DNA of 64,000 bases from JAPPKS01 sp963667895 (lineage in GTDB: Bacteria; Poribacteria; WGA-4E; PCPOR2b). This document shows positions 8,685 to 17,476 of this stretch, in pieces (the first letter of the stretch is position 1; each line of letters opens with the position of its first letter). The notes below the pieces were generated by a model, which was not told where the DNA came from, searched no databases, and worked only from the letters and a program-made list of their open reading frames with translations. Location: the NCBI GenBank assembly GCA_965223985.1, contig OZ245030.1:2170001-2234000 (forward strand), read 5' to 3'. The position numbers were made by a program, and so were the translations under genes.

Positions 8685-9726
8685 AGAATAAATACTCTTG
8701 TACGTCCTGCTTATTTTTATGTGCGCCGTTAGAGTTGCTTTTGAAGCGGCGATAATCTATGGGAATCAGTTTGGGCATCTCCCCTTTTTCACTGAGAACC
8801 TCAAGTATCTCCGCTTTGCTCATTATACCTTCGCTGTTATAACTCACGATGATGTGCTTTGCTCGCGCTCGCGCTATTAACGCCGCAAACGCAGAAAGGC
8901 ACGCCCTCTTTGAGCAGTACGCCGATTTTTCCGCTTCGGAATATGAACGCATTCCCGTTTTCCCATAAACAGAGGGATTATCATAGCGGGCAACGGTTTC
9001 GAGGAGATGATAGTTCGTAATATATTGGCGGCTATTGTACGGTGGGTCGATGTAAAGAATATCGCAGTCAAGTCGTTCAATGAGTCGGTTTGCTTCCTCT
9101 TGATAGACAAAATGTTCTTTGTCCGATGAAATCGCTGAAAACGGTTCAAGCGTTAGGTCCTTGTAGGTTCTCGCATCCCAGCCTTTCAGATACGCGCCAT
9201 AAGTCCCTGAGATGTTGGTCACTTTGGAGACCGCCTCCAAAAGCGAAAGCAGGAGGGTATAATATTCGTCTTCGGTGATTAACCCATCCCGCCGCCACGC
9301 TTCAATCTGCTGTCTGACTGCGTCAACTTTCTGTCCGTTTCTGTCAGACAGGTATTGTCGGTTGTATCGGTTTTCCCCGCCCGGACAGTAGGTGTTAAAG
9401 ATAAAGCCATCGGAGGTTCCATCAAGCTGGTTCAAATAGTTCAATGTCTTCAAGTACGAATCCATCCCATCGAAGAGATTTGAGGGGAGGTTCCTCAACC
9501 GACTAAACTTCGGCTGTTCGCTGTTTTGAATCAGCGCACGCCCGAAGACATATGCGAGGTAAAGCAGATCGTTGGATATAATCTGAAATCCAATTCTCTT
9601 GAAATGCGCTGCGACCGAATGGGTGCCTGCAAAAAGATCGCAAAAGACACCCTCCTGAACGCAGTGGTTTAGCGTTACCTCCTCAATAGAAGATAGTAGA
9701 TTGTTCTTGCAGCCGATATATCTCAT
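8668..9726 (-). CDS. D12-class N6-adenine DNA methyltransferase
   Basis: A 352-residue Dam/MboIIA-like (MethyltransfD12) enzyme that methylates adenine in a specific site. The family opening RYIGCKNNLL (motif X) is at the very N-terminus. It is followed by FCDLFAGTHSVA (motif I), NTYCPGG, and motif IV as LYIDPPYNSRQY. An alternative ATG lies 30 bases upstream (9756), but the family normally begins at MRYIG, so 9726 is chosen; neither start has a strong ribosome site. It overlaps the next methyltransferase. The conserved sequence is intact, so activity is plausible. Confidence 0.88.
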   Translation of the reverse strand: MRYIGCKNNLLSSIEEVTLNHCVQEGVFCDLFAGTHSVAAHFKRIGFQIISNDLLYLAYVFGRALIQNSEQPKFSRLRNLPSNLFDGMDSYLKTLNYLNQLDGTSDGFIFNTYCPGGENRYNRQYLSDRNGQKVDAVRQQIEAWRRDGLITEDEYYTLLLSLLEAVSKVTNISGTYGAYLKGWDARTYKDLTLEPFSAISSDKEHFVYQEEANRLIERLDCDILYIDPPYNSRQYITNYHLLETVARYDNPSVYGKTGMRSYSEAEKSAYCSKRACLSAFAALIARARAKHIIVSYNSEGIMSKAEILEVLSEKGEMPKLIPIDYRRFKSNSNGAHKNKQDVQEYLFYVQAE

Positions 9727-9878
9727 GAGCGCACACTTGCAAAAACAGGTGTTCATTTTATCGTAATTGAGTCCCAAGGCGGTTTGTCAGAGGGACAATA
9801 CGCGGTTGGGCGATTGACTTTTTAATTGCGCATTTTCCGCCATTCATGTATCCTTTCCATTAATTTCCGGCCCGTTTT

Positions 9879-10223
9879 CTATTCTGGCTTGTCGCCTTTG
9901 CTGTGATCAAAATCATCTGGCGCTTCCTTCTTGTCTAATACCTTAACGAGGTGATAGGAATATCGCCCGACATCCTGTATATAGGGACCGCGGTCTTCTA
10001 ACCTAACTTCGAGGGTATAGAAATATCCCGGTTCAAAATTAAAACCCTGAATAGATTCGTAGAAAAACTCCCAACGATCTGAGTCTGCATTGTATTCGAG
10101 AAAACAATCTTGCTCGATAAATCCCTGACACTGCACCTCGTAGGGTCCCAACGTTAATGTCTCGATATGTTCCCCGCCGCACGCGCACAAAAATGCAAGG
10201 GCGAAAACCAACAACATTCTCAT
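9879..10223 (-). CDS. DUF4377 lipoprotein, copy 2
   Basis: A 114-residue secreted lipoprotein with the lipobox LCAC after a short signal peptide, so it is probably attached to the cell envelope. The rest is the DUF4377 domain: two cysteines flanking a short loop, WEFFYESIQGF, GYFYTLEVR and YHLVKV. The start is the ATG at 10223 behind GGGAGGTGCGAAT. It lies 37 bases from a close paralogue with the same domain and nearly the same tail (KKEAPDDFDHxKGDKPE), which is clear tandem duplication. DUF4377 proteins are often near heat-shock or META-domain proteins, but none is seen here. Function unknown. Confidence 0.8.
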   Translation of the reverse strand: MRMLLVFALAFLCACGGEHIETLTLGPYEVQCQGFIEQDCFLEYNADSDRWEFFYESIQGFNFEPGYFYTLEVRLEDRGPYIQDVGRYSYHLVKVLDKKEAPDDFDHSKGDKPE

Positions 10224-10260
10224 ATTCGCACCTCCCAAATCCGCTTGTGATGGACGTTTT

Positions 10261-10605
10261 CTACTCCGGTTTGTCGCCTTTTTTGTGATCAAAATCGTCT
10301 GGTGCTTCCTTCTTGTCTATTATTTTAACGAGGTGATAATCATATCGTCCGGAATCTTGATATTCGGTACCAACGTCTTCCACCCTGACTTCTAGGGTAT
10401 AAAAGTATCCAGGTTCAAAATCAAAACCGCTAATTCCATCGTAGAAAAATTCCCAACGCCCCGAGTCCGCGTTGTATTCGAGATAACAATCCTGCTCGAA
10501 AGCCCCTACACACGGCACTTCGTAAGGTCCCAGCGTAAATATCTCGATATGTTCCTCGCCGCACGCACACAATAGCACTATTGCCATAGCCAACAGAATT
10601 CTCAT
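10261..10605 (-). CDS. DUF4377 lipoprotein, copy 1
   Basis: A 114-residue paralogue of the neighbouring gene, with lipobox LCAC, WEFFYDGISGF and GYFYTLEVR. Start at 10605 behind TTAGGAGGTGCGAAA, almost identical to the leader of copy 2, so the duplicated unit included the ribosome site. Both copies keep an intact frame, which suggests both are used. Function unknown. Confidence 0.8.
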   Translation of the reverse strand: MRILLAMAIVLLCACGEEHIEIFTLGPYEVPCVGAFEQDCYLEYNADSGRWEFFYDGISGFDFEPGYFYTLEVRVEDVGTEYQDSGRYDYHLVKIIDKKEAPDDFDHKKGDKPE

Positions 10606-10769
10606 TTTCGCACCTCCTAATGCGATTTTGGTAGATGTTTCATTCTGTACGTGCTAGCGTAAAACGCAATGTATCACATTACAGGATACACCAAAAACCG
10701 AACGCCTGCAAGGCATTTCAGTCTCTTGCGCTTGTCTCCCCCTTGCCAAGGGTGAGAACCATTATTCAC

Positions 10770-10817
10770 CTCCTTACCAAGGAGAAAAGAATCATCCCCC
10801 TCCTTACGAAGGAGGGG
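10770..10817. repeat. Pair of spacer hairpins with a TCCTTAC core
   Basis: Two related palindromes lie next to each other. CTCCTT-ACC-AAGGAG is at 10770-10784. CCCCTCCTT-ACG-AAGGAGGGG is at 10797-10817, with a 9-base perfect stem. The second is followed by a TTAGGGGAGG tail. This type of repeat is common in spacers of many bacterial genomes. Confidence 0.6.
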
Positions 10818-10851
10818 TTAGGGGAGGTTCACAAACACGAAATCACGCTAT

Positions 10852-10882
10852 GAAACCGAGTTTTTTGTAAAAACTCGGTTTC
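10852..10882. repeat. Perfect 14-base inverted repeat with a poly-T/A loop side
   Basis: GAAACCGAGTTTTT and AAAAACTCGGTTTC flank a 3-base TGT loop. The right arm core AAAACTCGGTTTC recurs at about 7378-7391, inside the end of the small lipoprotein gene, so this is a dispersed palindromic element. It may also act as a terminator-like hairpin, but it sits upstream of the methylase gene. Confidence 0.55.
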
Positions 10883-10915
10883 TCCCAGTTGTCACCTCAC
10901 GCATGGAGACCTCTC

Positions 10916-13900
10916 ATGCCGCACGACCCCAATCATCAAGAAAACATCCTTAACATCCTCCAGAACTTCCACGGAATTGACTCCCTGAAAGAACTGTTCT
11001 GGACCGAGCTAAACTACGACCACCGTAACATCCCGCTCTCCTATCAAGGCGGGGACGCCCTCGCCAACGATCCAATCCTTCTTGCAACCGGCGGAACGGA
11101 CGGCGCTTTCCATATCATCTACACCCATCTCAACTCCGACCGCCTGCTCCTGACGACTGAACGACCCATCATCTCTCGTCTCTTGGGTGACCACCCCTAC
11201 GCCCTGTTCATATTCAGTAACAATGAGCAGTCGCACTGGCACTTCGTCAATGTCAAATACGATACGGATGACCCCAAAAAACGCCGCCTATTCCGCCGCA
11301 TTACAATCAGCCCTTACGAGAAACTCCGCACCGCGTCCGAACGGATTGCCATGCTCGACTTGGCGCGCATCAGCCCGCTTCTCGCAACCATCCCGCCCCT
11401 CGAAATCCAGACTAGCCACGAAAAATCGTTCGATGTCGAGGCGGTTACAAATCAATTCTTTAAGGACTACAAATCCGTTTTCCAAAACCTCCAGCACGAT
11501 TTGGCGGCTCAGACAGAAGACCGTCGATGGGCGCACGATTTCGCCCTGCAGTTCCTCAACCGCTGCATGTTCCTCTACTTTATCCAGCGCAAGGGATGGC
11601 TTGACGATGACACCGGCTTTCTGCGGACATTCTGGGAGTTCTATCAAAATACAGACGTACCGGCAGATTCCTTCGTCGACCGCTGGCTAAACGTCCTCTT
11701 CTTTGAGGCGTTCAATAACAGATTCCACGGCGGGCACCGTCAGTTTCCCGAAAAAATCCAAAAAGCGTTGGCGTTAGCACCCTATCTCAACGGCGGTCTG
11801 TTCACTGAGAACGATCTCGACGAGGCACACAATTTCCAGATTTCTGATGCTCGCTTCACGGGGATTTTTGATTTTCTTGAAAACTATAACTTCACCATCG
11901 CCGAGGATAGCCCGCTCGATCAGGAGGTCGCCGTTGATCCCGAGATGATAGGTAAGGTCTACGAGAGCCTCGTTAACGTCTCGCCGGAAACCGATGAACG
12001 TGGCGATGCCGGCATTTTCTACACCCCGCGTACCGAGATAGACCTGATGTGCCGCCTCGCGCTCGTGGACAACCTTGCAGTTCACATGGGAGACGGACAC
12101 AAATCTACGCTGTATGAAGCCGTTTTCGCTTTTGATCCGGACGAGAAAACCGCGGCTGATCTGCGGCTCAAAGACGAGAATCTTTGGAATCCGCTTAACG
12201 AATGTCTAAGCGAAATCGCAATTGTCGATCCCGCCTGCGGCTCCGGTTCATTCCTCGTCGGGATGCTGCACATCCTTGATGATTTACGGGATAGAGCAGA
12301 TCGCCAACTTGGACATGACCAATTCAGTTTTGACCGCAAGAAGGCTATCATCGGGAGTAACCTATACGGCGTGGACGTGATGGAGTGGGCGTGCCACGTC
12401 GCAGAGCTGCGGCTCTGGCTCGCGCTCATCATTGACGCCGAAATTCCCCGCGCAGAACTCCAAGTTCGAAATGAGCCTCTCCTCCCACACTTTTCTTTCA
12501 ACATCCGATGCGGCGATAGCCTCGTCCAAGAAATCGGCGGCATGAACCTCGCCCAAATCCGCGCTGATTTCAGCGGAATACCAAGATCCTTAAAAGCCCG
12601 TACCACCCGTCTCAAAAATGAAAAACTCAAGTTCTTCAACAACGACAAAACCTGTCGTTACAAATCTGAACAGGAACTAAAACACGAAGAGCTGAACCTC
12701 TTCCGCGATCTTGTTGATACGCATGTCGCAGATATCAAAAAGGAAATTGACGACTTACAGGAGCTTATTGATGGTCCCAGAGCGCAACAGATACGGCTTG
12801 ATGGCACAATCGAAGAGAGAACCGCTCACCAATTTGAACTCGAGGCGACGGAGTGGCGAAAACAGATTGAGGCGTTGACCATAGACTATGACCGTCTTGT
12901 TGAAGCTCGCGGCGCCCTCGCAAACGCACGAACATTGCCTTTTGTTTGGGACATCGCCTTTGTCGAAATCTTCGCCGATGATAAAGGCGGATTCGATATC
13001 GTCATCGGCAACCCGCCCTATGTCCGACAAGAAAATATCGCTGATCCGAAAATCTCCCGTGAAAAGGTTACTACCGCAAGCAAGAGTGCCTACAAGGCGA
13101 AACTCGCCCGGTCCGTGTACCAAGCCTTCCCGCGTTTCTTCAGCTACAAACGTGAAAACGATATCAAGCCGAACAAGCCCGCCGCCGCTGTCTCCCACAA
13201 ACTCGACGCCAAAAGCGACCTCTACATCTACTTCTATTTCCACGGGCTTTCGCGCCTCAATCCAAAAGGCTCATTCTGTTTCATCACCTCCAATTCGTGG
13301 CTCGATGTTGGCTACGGAAAAGACCTTCAGGAGTTCACCCTCAAATACTGTCACATCAAACAGATTATCGACAACCAGTCGCGGCGCTCTTTTGCATCCG
13401 CCGAAGTCAACACCGTCATCTGTCTCTTCTCTGCGCCCGACGAACGTCGCCAGTCAGGATTGGACTGTACGGCAAGATTCGTCTCCTTCAATACCCCGTT
13501 TGAAGCCATCTTGGATCCCGTCATTTTCTATGAGATCGAAACTGCCTCGGAACGGGGCAGGACACAGAAACACCGGATCGACCCAATTTCGCAAAGGTCG
13601 CTTTTGAAAAGCGGTATTGTTGACGCTTCCCCCAAGCCGAAATATACGGGCGACAAGTGGGGCGGAAAATACCTCCGCGCACCGGACATCTACTGGACAA
13701 TCCTGGAGAAAGGGAAGGGCAAACTGGTACGTTTGGGTGATGTCGCAGAGGTACGGCGAGGCTTTACAACGGGGGCAAACGATTTTTTCTACCTTGACGA
13801 CGAAGATATTCGACATTGGGAGATTGAGGAGGAGTTCCTGAAACCCGTCATCAAAAGCCCGCGAGAGTGCAAAAGCATCCTCATCGATCCAAGCCGGTTG

Positions 13901-14503
13901 AAGTTCAAGCTTTTCATGTGCAATAAAGACAGTGAGGACCTGGTCGGCACCGCCGCGTTGAAATATATTGAGTACGGCGAATCACGTGGCTTCGATCAGA
14001 GACCCAGTTGCAGCGGGAGAGCGCGGTGGTGGGATTTGGGTGAACGGCAGACTCCATACCTTTCTTTCAACTACTTGATATCTTCAACAGCAAGAACTCT
14101 GTGGGCGCCGGAGGGTTGCTATGCAAGCGACAGTTTTCAAGAGATACATACGGACTCAGATTTGACATCGAGTTTATGTGCCTCCTTGAATTCGTCATTG
14201 TTTCAGCTAATGGTGAATATGGCGGGCCGTTCCAATTTCGGTGGTGGTCTATTGAAAATTCAGACCTATGAGGTTGCGGAGTTGCTTTGCTTAGACCCAA
14301 ACAAGGTTGCCTTTGAAGATGAAATGATATTCACATCATCTTCATGGGAAATGCTCCAACCATCAGGCGACCGTCGCACCCTTGACGCTTTAATCTTCGA
14401 CGCCCTCAACCTAACACAAGGGGAACGCGATGCCGTATATGAAGCCGTTATTGATCTCGTGCAGACGCGCCTCCAGAAAGCAAGCAGTCTGAAGGGGGGA
14501 TAG
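10916..14503 (+). CDS. Eco57I-type restriction-modification DNA methylase
   Basis: A 1195-residue type IIG/type I-like protein. An N-terminal domain (residues 1-180) contains HWHFVNVKYD and a block of R/K residues. The N6-adenine methylase core has motif I VDPACGSGSFLVGML near 437 and motif IV IVIGNPPYVRQ near 698. A C-terminal part with LGDVAEVRRGFTTGANDFFYL resembles TaqI-like target recognition domains. The ATG at 10916 has GGAG 7 bases ahead. It probably methylates, and perhaps cuts, foreign DNA together with the PLD-SNF2 helicase encoded 16 kb downstream; genes of these two types are often adjacent. Whether the N-terminal domain is a nuclease is unclear. A relic of a second methylase tail is found at 17159. 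Confidence 0.85.
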   Translation: MPHDPNHQENILNILQNFHGIDSLKELFWTELNYDHRNIPLSYQGGDALANDPILLATGGTDGAFHIIYTHLNSDRLLLTTERPIISRLLGDHPYALFIFSNNEQSHWHFVNVKYDTDDPKKRRLFRRITISPYEKLRTASERIAMLDLARISPLLATIPPLEIQTSHEKSFDVEAVTNQFFKDYKSVFQNLQHDLAAQTEDRRWAHDFALQFLNRCMFLYFIQRKGWLDDDTGFLRTFWEFYQNTDVPADSFVDRWLNVLFFEAFNNRFHGGHRQFPEKIQKALALAPYLNGGLFTENDLDEAHNFQISDARFTGIFDFLENYNFTIAEDSPLDQEVAVDPEMIGKVYESLVNVSPETDERGDAGIFYTPRTEIDLMCRLALVDNLAVHMGDGHKSTLYEAVFAFDPDEKTAADLRLKDENLWNPLNECLSEIAIVDPACGSGSFLVGMLHILDDLRDRADRQLGHDQFSFDRKKAIIGSNLYGVDVMEWACHVAELRLWLALIIDAEIPRAELQVRNEPLLPHFSFNIRCGDSLVQEIGGMNLAQIRADFSGIPRSLKARTTRLKNEKLKFFNNDKTCRYKSEQELKHEELNLFRDLVDTHVADIKKEIDDLQELIDGPRAQQIRLDGTIEERTAHQFELEATEWRKQIEALTIDYDRLVEARGALANARTLPFVWDIAFVEIFADDKGGFDIVIGNPPYVRQENIADPKISREKVTTASKSAYKAKLARSVYQAFPRFFSYKRENDIKPNKPAAAVSHKLDAKSDLYIYFYFHGLSRLNPKGSFCFITSNSWLDVGYGKDLQEFTLKYCHIKQIIDNQSRRSFASAEVNTVICLFSAPDERRQSGLDCTARFVSFNTPFEAILDPVIFYEIETASERGRTQKHRIDPISQRSLLKSGIVDASPKPKYTGDKWGGKYLRAPDIYWTILEKGKGKLVRLGDVAEVRRGFTTGANDFFYLDDEDIRHWEIEEEFLKPVIKSPRECKSILIDPSRLKFKLFMCNKDSEDLVGTAALKYIEYGESRGFDQRPSCSGRARWWDLGERQTPYLSFNYLISSTARTLWAPEGCYASDSFQEIHTDSDLTSSLCASLNSSLFQLMVNMAGRSNFGGGLLKIQTYEVAELLCLDPNKVAFEDEMIFTSSSWEMLQPSGDRRTLDALIFDALNLTQGERDAVYEAVIDLVQTRLQKASSLKGG

Positions 14504-14523
14504 GCTGTTAACTTAATATCTAG

Positions 14524-14552
14524 TTGAAAACTTAACGGTTGTGTGGTATACT
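14524..14552 (+). promoter_or_regulatory. Predicted sigma70-type promoter of the GNAT-PIN gene
   Basis: TTGAAA (14524-14529) and TATACT (14547-14552) are 17 bases apart, 33 bases ahead of the TTG start at 14585. The gene pair downstream is therefore probably transcribed on its own and not from the methylase message. Confidence 0.6.
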
Positions 14553-14584
14553 CTAATATGTGTTATCAATCAGAGAGGTAGATT

Positions 14585-16657
14585 TTGAGTGAAGACTTTT
14601 TGAGTCTTACACTAGGGTTTACCCTTAAGGCAGATATGAACATACTAGTCTCGAAACTAACATCGGCTGGGCTCGACGCCGTAGACAAGCTAATGAAACT
14701 GAACAGTAAAACGCTTGGTTTTCTCCCGAAGGAAGCCCTTCAAGACTTTCTAAATAAAGGAGGCGCACTTGGAGCTATAGGCAACGACGGTCAACTCGTG
14801 GGTTATCTTCTCTACTCAGCCTATACGAATTACTTCAGAATTACACACCTTTGTGTGGTGGAACGATATCGAGGCAAAGGTATTGCAGCGCAGCTTGTGA
14901 ATTGCTTACGAGAAGAGGCTGGTACTCAAAAAATTATAAAACTTAATTGTCGTCGTGATTTTCCAGCGAACGACATGTGGCCGAAATTGGGCTTCGTGGC
15001 TAGACACGAAAAGCCTAGCCGCTCTAAGAATAATCACCGCTTGACGACCTGGGAACTCATTCTCGCTCAAGAGGAACAGTTAGAAATATTTCAAGCAAGA
15101 ACATCAGACGACACTGTGGACATCATCATTGACGCCCAGATCTTCTTCGATTTTGATGAGCCGGATAGTGATAAGACCGCACCATCTAAAGCTCTCCTCT
15201 CCGATTTCTTAGTAGATTCTTTGAGCCTTTGGATTACGGACGAATTGTTCAATGAGATTGATCGGCAGGACGATCCACAACTACGTAAAATATCTAGAAA
15301 CAGAGCTCATAACTTTCCTCAAATCAAATCCCTTGTTCATTTGACAGAAGATATTAGCGAACTACTAAATGGGATACTTCCTCGCGGAACACGTAGTCGG
15401 GATTCCGATATTCAACATTTGGCTAAAGCTGCCGCTTCCAATGTAAACACATTTGTCACTCGAGACCAGGCGCTCCTCAAAAAGTCAAAAGAGATTGTCG
15501 AGCTAACAGGGCTTGATGTGATTAGTCCGATTGACCTGATTATTCGGATGCATGAGTTGTCTGAACGACAATCCTATACCCCGGATCGTATTGCAGGACT
15601 TCACCTTCGTTGGCAACGCATGAAGTCCAACGACTTACCATCCTTTCCCTTAGCTTCTTTTATAGAAAAACATGAAACGACGGGGAGATTTAGGGAAAAG
15701 TTGGAATCCTTTCTCGCCAAACCAGAACGCTACGAATGTGAACTACTGTGGTCAGGAAATGAAATTACTGCGATGCGAGTTCTCACGAAGAGTTTCAAAA
15801 AAAGACTAAGTTCACCTTTGGCTCGAGTAGCCCGTTCCACTGACAAATCGCTCTTCGAACGCTTTTTAATTGCAGACACAATTGCCAAAGCAGTTAAAGA
15901 GCATCTGGATATGGTTAGGTTCGAAGTTTCTTCCCTCACCCCTAGCCTCATACCAGATCTGCTAGAGATGGGATTTGTGAAATGTGACAACGGACTAGTA
16001 AGATTCTGTTTTTCACGGTGTCAGAGTCGAGAGGAAGTATTCTCTGCGATTGCAGCACTATGTCCTGAATGCCTAACTAGTTATCAGTGTATGTTAGACC
16101 TTGACCTAGAACAATGCTGTTCTCCGCTGAGTCTCAAGCCAGCACCCCAGAGGCTATTTCTGATACCAATTCAGGCTGGCTATGCGATTAGTCTGATTGA
16201 CAGACTCGCGTCGGCAGACGATCTCTTCGGAGGGAATCCTGAAGTCTTGTTGCTCTGGAATAATGTTTACTATCGTTCGGCAACATGTCACAAAATGCTT
16301 AAAGTCCCAGCTCGGATTTTGTGGTATGTCAGCAGAAATAAACACGAAATTATAGCCGTATCACGACTAGACGACGTTGTAATCGACACCCCCATGGAAC
16401 TTTTCAGAAAATTCAAAAAATTCGGAATTTTGAAATGGAATGACCTTTATGAGATGTGCAACCATAATCCATCAAAGAAACTTATGGCGTTGCGGTTTTC
16501 GCATACGTTTCTCTTTCGAAGACCAGTTTCATTGGATGAGGTGAAAAATGTATTCAAAAAGTACAATAAAGCTCGACCATCATTACAAGGTCCATCCATA
16601 CTACCTGCAAAAATATTTCGTGAACTATTTCAAAGAGGATTTCCTAATCGGTCATGA
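14585..16657 (+). CDS. GNAT acetyltransferase - PIN ribonuclease - PUA-like multidomain protein
   Basis: A 690-residue protein of rare design. Residues about 30-165 form a GNAT domain, with the acetyl-CoA loop RYRGKGIA and LNCRRDFPANDMWPKLGF. Residues about 178-315 look like a PIN ribonuclease, with acidic residues in IIIDAQIF, TDELFNEID and RDSDIQHLA and then TRDQALL. Residues 330-510 are unassigned, but their last part (RFEVSSLTPSLIPDLLEMGF) resembles the end of a second GNAT fold. Residues 560-680 (NVYYRSATCH, PARILWYVS, IAVSRLDDV, ALRFSHTFLF) look like a PUA/ASCH-type fold. Start is TTG behind GAGAGGTAGATT. The stop overlaps the start of the ASCH gene by 4 bases. An RNA-directed toxin or defence role is inferred; no described system is recognised. 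Confidence 0.75.
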   Translation: MSEDFLSLTLGFTLKADMNILVSKLTSAGLDAVDKLMKLNSKTLGFLPKEALQDFLNKGGALGAIGNDGQLVGYLLYSAYTNYFRITHLCVVERYRGKGIAAQLVNCLREEAGTQKIIKLNCRRDFPANDMWPKLGFVARHEKPSRSKNNHRLTTWELILAQEEQLEIFQARTSDDTVDIIIDAQIFFDFDEPDSDKTAPSKALLSDFLVDSLSLWITDELFNEIDRQDDPQLRKISRNRAHNFPQIKSLVHLTEDISELLNGILPRGTRSRDSDIQHLAKAAASNVNTFVTRDQALLKKSKEIVELTGLDVISPIDLIIRMHELSERQSYTPDRIAGLHLRWQRMKSNDLPSFPLASFIEKHETTGRFREKLESFLAKPERYECELLWSGNEITAMRVLTKSFKKRLSSPLARVARSTDKSLFERFLIADTIAKAVKEHLDMVRFEVSSLTPSLIPDLLEMGFVKCDNGLVRFCFSRCQSREEVFSAIAALCPECLTSYQCMLDLDLEQCCSPLSLKPAPQRLFLIPIQAGYAISLIDRLASADDLFGGNPEVLLLWNNVYYRSATCHKMLKVPARILWYVSRNKHEIIAVSRLDDVVIDTPMELFRKFKKFGILKWNDLYEMCNHNPSKKLMALRFSHTFLFRRPVSLDEVKNVFKKYNKARPSLQGPSILPAKIFRELFQRGFPNRS

Positions 16658-17160
16658 ATATCACAAAACAACCCGTGCTACTTTCCCTGAAACCTCTCTA
16701 TGCGGACCTGATTTTTGAGCGCCAAAAAACGGCGGAACTGCGGCGACGTATTGCATCATATATGCAGAATCGTGATGTGTACATTTATGTCTCTAGCCCC
16801 GTTATGGAGTTGCGCGGTGGCTTTCGTGTCGGGGAGGTGTGGCGTGGTGCTCCCGAAGATGTTTGGAGCATGGTACGCAAACGCGCAGCAGTGGATAAGC
16901 GGGATTTCGACAACTATTTTGAGGGTAAGACGGTTGCTTATGCCCTTGAAATAAAAGAAGTTTGGAAATACCCAAAGCCCGTCAATCTAGACACGTTGAG
17001 AGGCAAATTTTCAAAATTCACCGCTCCGCAATCATGGCGGTATGTCCGGGATTATGAATACCAGTTTTTCCAGAAAATGAAGCCGCAAACAAAAGCCTGT
17101 CTTGAGATGCGTCGAAATGCAAGCCAACCACTGGTACCCAGCAGATACGCTTATCGTTAA
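16654..17160 (+). CDS. ASCH-domain protein coupled to the GNAT-PIN protein
   Basis: A 168-residue protein of PUA-like ASCH type. The ASCH signature is seen as RQKTAELRRRI, preceded by SLKPLYADLIF and followed by a strand with YIYVSSPVMELRGGFRVG. ASCH domains bind RNA or modified nucleosides. The ATGA overlap with the preceding gene means translational coupling, so the two proteins probably act together. The second half after the core (MKPQTKACLEMRR) is basic. Which nucleic acid it binds is unknown. An antitoxin-like or RNA-sensing role is possible but is inference. Confidence 0.75.
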   Translation: MNITKQPVLLSLKPLYADLIFERQKTAELRRRIASYMQNRDVYIYVSSPVMELRGGFRVGEVWRGAPEDVWSMVRKRAAVDKRDFDNYFEGKTVAYALEIKEVWKYPKPVNLDTLRGKFSKFTAPQSWRYVRDYEYQFFQKMKPQTKACLEMRRNASQPLVPSRYAYR

Positions 17161-17242
17161 CGCGTCCGACCTCACCTAATGGGAACGGGAAGGCGTGTTT
17201 GAGGGGGTTATTAATGTTGTGAAGGCACGCTTGCAGAAATAG
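17159..17242 (+). pseudogene. Relic of an Eco57I-type methylase C-terminus
   Basis: Right after the ASCH gene, one frame reads NASDLT, a stop, then WEREGVFEGVINVVKARLQK and a stop. This lines up with the last residues of the methylase at 10916-14503 (LNLTQGERDAVYEAVIDLVQ, then TRLQK). Even the bases after the relic's stop (GAGCAGTCTG) match the methylase end (AAGCAGTCTG). It is a leftover of a second methylase gene or of a duplicated end. Confidence 0.75.
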
Positions 17243-17476
17243 AGCAGTCTGTAGGGGAGTTAGTTAGAAGTGATGTGTGTCGTATCAACATAATTCGCCC
17301 TATTCCCAACTTCCACTATATATTGTGTCAACAAAAATACAAAATACAACATACGTCACAAATTAGCAAATTTGACTTGAATTCCTCAGTTGGCGATGAT
17401 AAAATGTAAGACTGGTTTCTTATGAGAGACAGTGCAAATCACGATGAATTCGCATTTTGATTTGAGGAGGTGCAAG

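Noticed and set aside
12888..13607. A 239-residue plus frame inside the methylase
   Set aside because: It is a Ser/Thr/Pro/Lys-rich shadow of the methylase NPPY region in another frame.
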